From: Tetragonia tetragonoides
Taxonomy: Eukaryota > Streptophyta > Magnoliopsida > Caryophyllales > Aizoaceae
NCBI GenBank assembly: GCA_038025085.1
Contig: CM076141.1
Span: forward strand, 15,874,001 to 15,938,000
Direction: 5' to 3'
Length of the DNA: 64,000 nucleotides
In this document: positions 56,576 to 64,000 of the stretch, in pieces
Layout: each line of letters begins with the position of its first letter
How positions within the stretch are numbered: position 1 is the first letter of the stretch
Program-made: the position numbers and the translations under genes
The notes under the pieces: generated by a model
Databases searched by the model: none
Told to the model about the DNA's origin: nothing
Seen by the model: the letters and a program-made list of their open reading frames with translations, nothing else

Positions 56576-57153
56576 TTTTCAGAGTCTAAAAATTTATGGC
56601 AAAGCGTTCTTTTTCTCTCAATCCAACAATCATTTAGGGGGCTTGTTGTATCCCTGAGGAAATTGCCCTTAATAGTGGAAAAATATGTTTCTTTCATGAA
56701 AGTGAATCACGCCTCAAGCCTTAGTAATCATATACTGTATATTTCGTTCTTCATTCTGTTTTAACACTTACAATTCATATATATAGGTGCTGAAATCATA
56801 ATTAATACCCTAAATCACCCATAACTATTGAAACATAATTTAATATTTCCATTCGTAATGATTATTGTTATTGTATTTGAAGTGTATTAATTAACTTTAA
56901 TTAAAAAAAAGATTTAGGTATTTGTTGGGGGCTATGGAGCCAAACTGGCGGCAGTTTCTGCACTAAGTAATGCAGGTAGAGTACCACCCTCACTGTCGGT
57001 ACAGGAACGGGTGGATCATTGTCCTGGAGGTGGGATTACTCTAGAGGGTTTGGAGTATATTAAAATACATGGGTTATCCGAAGAAAAGAACTACCTCTTT
57101 AGCGGTGTGAAAAATAAACACCTACCCCAACCAACAAAGGTACGATTTAACCG

Positions 57154-57156
57154 TTG

Positions 57157-57213
<57 letters not shown>
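57154..57213. repeat. (TTA)n microsatellite
   Basis: About 20 TTA/ATT repeats inside the intron of the peptidase pseudogene; gives a spurious poly-Tyr ORF. Confidence 0.95.
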
Positions 57214-57214
<1 letters not shown>

Positions 57215-57479
57215 ACTGAAATAATGTCTTTTATTTTATTTTTAGCCAAAACATTTTATAGATGGTTGGGAGGCCATCGAAGACAGTGAGGAATCAATGC
57301 TAAAAGCACTCAAGAAACATGCATTAGTTGTTTCTCACGACACGAATGCAACCCTAAATGTGTGAGATAAACACATACATGAACACGATACGACACGAAC
57401 ACGAATCTGTCATGATTGCACCAATTTGTCTCATCTACACAAACACGACCCAACACGACATATTTGACAGCTCTAACTG

Positions 57480-58230
57480 TGGTAACAACAATAAATTCTA
57501 TCCTTTTTGTTGAACTTGCTTTTATATTTGTAAACTACACTATACTAGTTTAACCATTATTTATCCCTCTTATTTTTGTCTAATACTATACGAGTGGGTA
57601 CTATATTTATAAATTTGATTAGCTTGTTTTATAATAAAAGATCAGAGAATATAAAGATAATATATGGGATTACCTGATAGGTATTGGCTACTGAGATGTG
57701 GAATTACCATGAAAAGATCAGAGAAAAATGAATATTCTTTGGACAGATTTAATTATTGTTTAAGTTGCAGATTTAATTCTTGTTTTTAAAAATGTCTACA
57801 TAGTTTATAATAATGTATAAATTTAGGATTTATATATCAAATTTAGTTTTGTATATGCCTAACAAATATCGATCCTAACAATTTTATTGGAGGGTTTGAT
57901 TGATCTTAGCAATGTAGAGGAGTATCACAAGTCAGGATTATACCCAGATAATGGATAGGAGCAAAGTGGCCACACGGTTTGGCTATGACACTTTTATCCC
58001 CAAAACATAGCCGGACATTGAGTTAAAATTTTGGTTAGTGTAGAACCAATGGGAAATAGAATGTGCAAAGAAGGGCTATGGACATGTCCTTTGGAACTTG
58101 AATTTGGCCGCATTAGAGAAAACAGTGACCGCTCACATTAGAACGATTAAGGTGGTATTTTGAGTAATTTGAGTAATTGGTAAATAAATTTGGATACGAC
58201 TTATTTAGTACAAATTCAGTATTGTTACAT
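57480..58230. other. AT-rich stretch inside the peptidase pseudogene region
   Basis: No supported coding sequence. The left border follows a partial copy of the MITE seen at 58316 (ACACGACATATTTGACAGCT at about 57455-57474). Confidence 0.4.
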
Positions 58231-58315
58231 TCAGATTTAAAGGAGCCAGCACAAGCAAGAGCAAGAGGAAAACAGGGGTCCGAAAAACCAAGAGTCGTGA
58301 CTGATGCTTACCGCT

Positions 58316-58489
58316 AGAGCTGTCAATGTTTGACACGATAAGATAACATGACACGAACACGAATAAACCGAATCTGACACGATTACACCAATTTATCTCA
58401 AAATTGAAGTATCATCAATTTCATATAGGATTTGTTTATTTTGAGAGTTACACGAAACCAAACACAACAAGACCTATTTGACAGTTCTA
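58316..58489. mobile_element. 174-bp MITE with 9-bp target duplication (Mutator-like)
   Basis: Ends AGAGCTGTCAA and TTGACAGTTCT, rich in ACACGA words. Flanked by CTTACCGCT (58307-58315) and CTTACAACT (58490-58498), 9 bp with two mismatches. The paralogous segment at about 61290-61310 lacks the insert (CTTACCGCT then TCCCTGAT), which confirms the borders. Diverged partial copies lie at 57370-57476 and 61025-61166. Confidence 0.75.
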
Positions 58490-59495
58490 CTTACAACTTC
58501 CCTACCGACCGAAACGTGAAAAATTTACATTTGGTGATATGATAACATTTTTAGGAGACGACCACGATATGGGAGGTTATGTCGTTTAATGTAATGAGAA
58601 CGGTAATCAATTTTTGTTATGGTGATCGAAACTGTTATTCTTGATTATTAACTCTTCTTTTTTCGTGTATGTGTTTGCAAAACTTTCATTTGATGTGATC
58701 TACACTTTTTCTCACATATTACTATTCATTTCAGTAGGCTTGAGTGGATTTCAGTTCAGTACAATACAGTTCAGTTAAGTGAGAATAGAAAACCTCTAAG
58801 CAAAATAGTCCAATTTAAAGAAAAGAAAGAGACACGTGTGAATGCTTAACACGTTAAATATGTTAATTTACGTCTTACCCAAGTACCCATCCACTAAAAT
58901 ATGAACATTAGTGTTACACTAGGAACCTAAATTTAGGGTGTATTATTTTTTATTGAATTGAATACCACTTAACTAAATAAAAGAATTGACAGAAAAGTAT
59001 GTTCTCATTCAATTGAATACCAATGAATTATAAATTACCATCAGATGCGGTATATAGCTATCTATCTGTTTAATTATTATTCGTTTGATATATCTATTAA
59101 TAAATGGAGTTGTTTTTTCTCAAATATATTCGATTGATGACTGGAAACTCATCCCAGACGATGAGGAAAAATTGAAAGAAGCTCTTCAGAGACACCCTAT
59201 AGCATTAACTATTCATCTCGTGTCTGACGTATGTGGATTTGATGGGGGTGAGGAGCACATTTAATTGATTTCGTTAATTTTAGGAGGGGATGTTGGATTT
59301 GAGTTTAGCAGAAAAACACCATAAGCGATACATTTTTTCACATCTTAGTAAAGAATCAACAGGTCACACTATTTTATTTGTGGGATATGGTACATTTGTA
59401 CCAAAGAGTTGCCTGGATTCAACCTCAATTACTGGATAATAAAAAAATCAATGGGGTGACCAATGAGCCAAGGAGCTCAAGGCATATGCCAGAAT

Positions 59496-60715
59496 CATAA
59501 TATCTATATATTCGAGGCATTTTCTGACAGCATTCGAGGCGTCCACCTAAGCGAGCCATTATAATAAAATTTTAAAATAAATATAAAATAGAAATATATG
59601 TTTTGGTATAGAATATATATTAAAGTTGTACTTTCCTAAATCCTTAAAGAGTTTACTATTAATAAGAGGTTTTAAAATATATACTAAAGTTGTACTTTCT
59701 TAAATCATTAAAGAGTAGACTGTTAGATTTTAAAAAGCATATAACTTTAGTTTCACCGCTTAAAAAATTAAATTTCTTACACAATTGGAACGAGTACGAA
59801 ATATCCTTTAAAATGAGACTCATTTGTAGTATGTTCTATTGATTTACAATATTAGATGCGTCCACCTAAAAAGGTAATCAGTAATTAGCTTGACAAGATG
59901 ACACAATTAAAGAGTGGAAGCACTTTACTCCTTTATGGGTCAACCCGATACGAACAGGATTAGTCTTGGCCCAAAGGGCTTGGGTGAACCTGTGGTCAAA
60001 CCAAAAAAAAGAAAAAAGAGTTGCATGTAAAAATATGAGAAAAGATATGTATATTAGTTATAAAAATATAAAAAACAATCTCAAGGTAAAATATATTTTT
60101 TTAAAAAAAAAAGTATGTGTAGAATAAATAAATAAACAATGAATCTAAAATGATTCTAGGTCCAATCTTTAATATGAAACTTTACCATTATCACGTATAC
60201 TTTTATAACTGTACGTAATATATTGATAAACAAGCATTGAAATATGTTTTGCTATTCTAAGGTTTACGTTTACAACTTCTTTATTTTTTGAAAAGTAGTT
60301 ATGCATACATTAGACATTTAAACTGATTTTACAATAAAAAAGGATCATATATTTGGAATGTTAGTTGTACACTTATATCGACATAAGAGTATTGGCGTAC
60401 CGACATCAAGCATCAGAAAGACTTTGAAACTATTACCTCTTAGATCATGTAACATATGGGATGAGTTAATTAGTTGTTAATTGAAATTGTTGATAAGAGT
60501 TTAAATTAGATAACATACCCTACAAAGTCATAGTCATCTTATTATATGACATTCATGATATTAAATGGATTATATAAATATTTATCCATATATTACTAAT
60601 AGTTTTTCATAAGTGACAATTACAGTTTGATTTTTCGATGAGATTAATAATCACATCATATTAGTTTTATTGTATTAATCACAGACCATGCAACGGACGG
60701 GCATACTCACGGGTA
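59496..60715. mobile_element. AT-rich 1.2 kb insertion flanked by a 19-bp direct repeat
   Basis: Flanked by identical TCAAGGCATATGCCAGAAT at 59477-59495 and 60716-60734. The coding-like sequence on the left continues on the right, so this looks like an insertion with its target duplication. The interior is AT-rich without ORFs and ends ACCATGCAACGGACGGGCAT, recalling the CCGTGCAACGCACGGG words seen in some plant AT-rich repeats. The class is unknown. Confidence 0.5.
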
Positions 60716-61204
60716 TCAAGGCATATGCCAGAATATTAATGAATTCGAGCATGGAAAAAATTGAAGCGCCTCTATGAAATAAGAATTTGGGACTGAATAT
60801 CTGGTATTATGCACCGGTTACAGCTTTTGTCAGAAAGACGCCGGTAACATTTCACTAACTTTTTTTATTGTATATCGAAATATTCTTTTTTCATTTGCTG
60901 ATGATTTGTATAACTTCTTATGTTAAAGACTAAGCCTCTGCCTCCACCGGCAGATAATGTAAAGAAAAATTTGAATCTTTCAAACGTGTTGGCTTATTTG
61001 AATGATCGTAATAATGACCATGTCAAGCTGCTATACTTCGAATCTGACACAATTACACAAATTAGTCTCAATTTTATTTTGAGAATTTATGTATTTTGAG
61101 ATCTAAAAGAAACCAAACATGACACAACCCGACACGACCCAACACGACCTATTTGACAGCTCTTATAATAACAAGACAAGTGCGACACAGAGGAGAGGGA
61201 AAGA

Positions 61205-61430
61205 AGAATGTAGCACAAGCAAAAGCAAGAGGAGGAGGATGAGCCAGAGCAAGAGCAAAACAGGGTCCGAAAACCAAGAGTCGTGACTGATGCTTACCGC
61301 TTCCCTGATGATGCGAAGCGTAAAAAATTTACATTCGATGATATGATGACATTTTTAGGGGAACGACCACGATATGGGAGCTTATTATGTCGTTTAATGT
61401 AATGAGAATGGTGATTTTTGTTATGGAGTT
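61205..61430 (+). pseudogene. Duplicated tail block, copy B (copy A at 58240-58640)
   Basis: An acidic/basic segment reading EEDEPEQEQNRVRKPRVVTD, then FTFDDMMTFLGERPRYG, is shared with 58240-58315 plus 58499-58620, where a MITE splits it. I do not recognise the family. It may be the 3' exon of the neighbouring peptidase-like gene or of another gene. Confidence 0.45.
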
Positions 61431-61439
61431 AATAATTTT

Positions 61440-62530
61440 GTTGGTTTTTGAGAACAAAGTGAGAGTCGATACTTGATTTGTGACTTGCTTATTTTTCTAC
61501 CCTATCTATTACTCCGTGGACCATTGAAATTGGCAATAGAATTCTGTTGTCTTTCCGATAAGGAAAAAAGAAAAGAAAAAAAAAGAAAGAAAGAAGTTAG
61601 CCGGCCGTAGACATAACCATTTGTCGGAGTGGGTCCGGGTTTAGGTTCGAGTCCAAATCAGGCTTCTATATTGAAAAATTACTCAAATAGGAGAAACGAG
61701 CAGGGACATTCCATCGCCATGCCCAGCCCTCGAAAAAGAGAGAGCTTCTCCAAAACATCGTAATAGACCAAAATTTGATTCGGGTCACTAGGTAGACCTG
61801 AAACACAACTCCGATCCGGGTTGGGCAAAGGTTGGGTTGATTTTGATCAGGTTTAAATTTTATTAGTCATATTGTAGAAATTATTGTGATGTTTTTTGAG
61901 GTGCTAGTTAAGCGTGTGAAATTTTGGTACTCAAAAGACCTACCTTTTCCCTTCTAAACCAGCCCCTTGAGCGGTTTGAGCTTCGGCTACCAACGAACCG
62001 TGTGTCGTTTGATTCAGATCAGAAAAGTATGTGGGACTTCTTACTTGTACATGTATGCATGATGATCATTTGCTGATGGTTTGATCAATGATGATGTGGT
62101 GGCCGGTCCTATTTATCAGTGGAGGCAGTGATGTCGACTCTAAAAAAAAAGGGAAAATATCATTAAGGTACCATAAAGTATTGATAATGACACTCATCAA
62201 TACCATAACCTTTTGATAATACCTCTGAGTTATCATGAAATATTGTTTTGATTGAAACAGTCAATTCCAATGACCAGAGTAAATATAATGGCTAATTTAC
62301 CCTCACAAAAAAAAAACACCAATAACAATTAAGAAAAATACCCGTTTCATTAATAGAAGTTAAACCCCGAAAATAATTTAATGTGGCTTACAAATGACAC
62401 ACTAATTGAACATGAGTAGCCTACCTCTAACCTAGAATTAACAATCTTTAACCCAATATGAATGTTGTGTTAAATTATAAATTTGTCATGTTTGTGTTAT
62501 GATGTTTGACCGAGAGCTTAAGAAAGAGAC
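61440..62530. other. Intergenic stretch
   Basis: No supported gene; contains an A/G-rich run (61560-61595) and AT-rich sequence. I see nothing else in it. Confidence 0.4.
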
Positions 62531-64000
62531 ACTACTAGAAAACGCCTCTTTTACGACGGGATTTCCCGCCGTAAAAGCTCTTTTGTGACGGTATATACCG
62601 TCGCCCCCCCGATCGTAGAAGGGAGCCGTCGTTATTGCACTTTACGAGGGTTTTTAAGGTCCCGTCGCGAATGGCCATTAACGACGGGAAATGTCCCGTC
62701 GTAATTGGCCATTCACGACGGGACTATCCGGTCGTAATTGGCTTTTCGCGACAGGATTTCCCGTCCTAAATGGTCATTTGCGACGGGTTTAACCCGTCGT
62801 AATTTACCTTTCGCGATAGAATTAACCCGTCTTAATTGAAGGCACAAAATTAAAAAAAATATAAAAAAGAATTACAAAAAAATGATTTTCCATGAAAAGA
62901 GCAAATCCATCTGAATTAACATTCAAGAGCAAACATGGCTCTATTCCATTATAAACCTACTAATGTAACAACATTCTCCACTGTATCACAAGAACAAACC
63001 CAAAATGATGGTGCAAAGGCTTAGAAATTTTCGGTTATTAAAACAGAACAAACTAACTTCTGGAGCCTACAAGGCTACAAAATGTCAAAATCCTAATTTG
63101 CAACACAACAGGCTAGAAGGAAATCCATGTCATCATCTGATTTATCAGCAAACCCACCCTCTTTCTCTTCCTCATAGGTAGCAGAAGCTACAGCATCAAA
63201 CATGCTAGGAACCTGCAATACCAGGTCCCAAACACAGCCATAACAGGTCCCAAAACATGCCGAATTTACAGTACTGCAAACACAGCAAGAACAAAATGAA
63301 AAGACAACAGAAAGAAAAGAAAAAGGGGGCAAGAAGATCAAGTATGGGCTCACCAAGCTTCCTCAGCTTTATTGAGATAACCACCTCCTTAATTCATGTT
63401 CTCTGATTCAATCTATACAGATCAACAAAATAGTTGAACAACAAAATGCAGCCAAAATGAATGATACTGATAATCATATGAACTCACAGGTACATTAGGC
63501 TTAAGGTTTCCAAAACTCAAAACCACGTAAAGAGGGATAAAATGAGGCTTGTTCTGTTCCACTTCTTCCAAGCTCTTCAAGTCCGCACTACACCCAATCA
63601 AAATACAAAAACACCCTAATTTAGGCAACTCAACACCAAACCAAAGCTAAAAATAACAAAATAGAGACAATCACATAAGTAGTAGTGAATGCAGATCAAT
63701 CCCTTGTTTATCCATGAAAGGCTGCTACATCTTTCTCTGTATTAGCTGTATTTTTTTAGCTCAGTAGTATGCATATCACTATCTAAAACAGTGAGAATTT
63801 CCTAATTCCATTCACCTTTCACTTAATATGAATTGTATCCTCCAAAAGAAATAAAAGGATCAACAAATTGACCAAGTATTTAACAATGTGAACTCCCTCT
63901 ATCCCTCAGTATGATCAATCAATTCAGATAACATCAATTCAGATAAAAGTATGAAAATATCATTTTAACAGAGTCAAATGGATGAATTTGGTGTACTTTA
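62531..64000. mobile_element. CACTA element, left end, continues past window
   Basis: Starts CACTACTAGAAAACGCC, followed by about ten subterminal copies of GACGGGA and its complement TCCCGTC within 62555-62835, often as near-palindromes (GACGGGAAATGTCCCGTCGT). The right end is outside the window. The interior contains candidate exons on the minus strand (63093-63628). Confidence 0.85.
63093..63628 (-). CDS. Unrecognised exon-like segments inside the CACTA element
   Basis: Two minus-strand pieces look coding: about 63600-63490 (CSADLKSLEEVEQNKPHFIP, then VVLSFGNLKPNVP, followed by a GTGAG donor-like site at 63487) and about 63210-63095 (SMFDAVASATYEEEKEGGF, then DKSDDDMDFLLACC). They could be captured host exons or part of the element's own gene; I cannot name the family. 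Borders are approximate. Confidence 0.35.

Larger units (their letters stand above)
56918..59495 (+). pseudogene. Papain-type cysteine peptidase pseudogene
   Basis: C1A-family peptidase remnants. Exon-like block 56918-57139 holds the active-site region GICWG, then YGAKLAAVSAL (one extra G in the G run at 56927-56931 shifts the frame), followed by PPSLSVQERVDHCPGGGITL and YIKIHGLSEEKNY. A GT-AG intron carries a TTA repeat. Block 57246-57365 encodes PKHFIDGWEAIEDSEESMLK and ends in TGA. A second set at 59130-59235 (IDDWKLIPDDEEKLKEAL) and 59283-59495 carries the catalytic-His region GHTILFVGYGT and, after stops and a frameshift, the Asn-loop equivalent KNQWGDQ. The N-terminal signal and propeptide are missing. 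The similar DGW/DDW exons suggest a partial internal duplication. Confidence 0.7.

Noticed and set aside
57011..57289. ORF with poly-Tyr tract
   Set aside because: The Tyr run is the TTA microsatellite in an intron; only the first part is a real peptidase exon.
62555..62835. CRISPR-like array of short repeats
   Set aside because: Motifs are in both orientations with irregular spacing next to a CACTA terminus; they are subterminal repeats in plant DNA.

Overview
The window is AT-rich nuclear DNA of a flowering plant, most likely a eudicot. The evidence is a 16-exon plant gene with GT-AG introns, tRNA-Met-primed LTR retrotransposons, L1-type LINEs, tRNA-derived SINEs, CACTA, hAT and Tourist-like DNA elements, and long GA, AT and TTA microsatellites. 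Nothing looks bacterial, viral-episomal or organellar. I cannot name the species.

Only one host gene looks complete: GCP4 (gamma-tubulin complex component 4), minus strand, start codon 45468-45466, stop 18709-18707. Sixteen exons with GT-AG borders and compatible phases add up to 2226 nt (741 codons plus stop). The introns are swollen by transposons: two LINE-family insertions, a SINE fragment and several MITEs in the smaller introns, a 3.7 kb LINE in intron 4, and a 6.4 kb chromodomain Ty3/gypsy element in intron 3. Convergent to it, at 17128-17894, are the last four exons of a SAM-dependent methyltransferase of the leucine carboxyl methyltransferase family; its 5' part was not found.

Layout: 1-7332, minus-strand Ty3/gypsy element cut by the window edge, with gag, an extra unexplained ORF between primer-binding site and gag, and a 3.9 kb LTR that holds a 1.29 kb CACTA element. 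7333-8625, old gypsy 3' debris. 8630-11628, broken hAT/ZMYM1-like transposase gene. 12859-16233, CACTA-like element that has captured exon fragments resembling COP10 (E2 variant) and an HMGB protein. 16.3-18.7 kb, methyltransferase exons and intergenic DNA. 18.7-45.5 kb, GCP4. 45.5-46.4 kb, a duplicated copy of the GCP4 leader flanking a LINE fragment, then a SINE. 46979-56003, a full-length but mutated L1 LINE with a 10-bp target-site duplication, split by a very young non-autonomous LTR element (51592-55302) that has two identical 873-bp LTRs and encodes only Gag. 56.9-61.4 kb, remains of a papain-type cysteine peptidase gene with a duplicated tail and MITE insertions. 62531-64000, left end of a third CACTA element.

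The genes do not form a pathway. The window is best read as one essential cytoskeletal gene and one partial methyltransferase gene within nested mobile DNA. The most notable points are the extra gypsy ORF, the gene-capturing CACTA element, and the Gag-only retrotransposon whose Gag reading frame runs through the polypurine tract into its own LTR.
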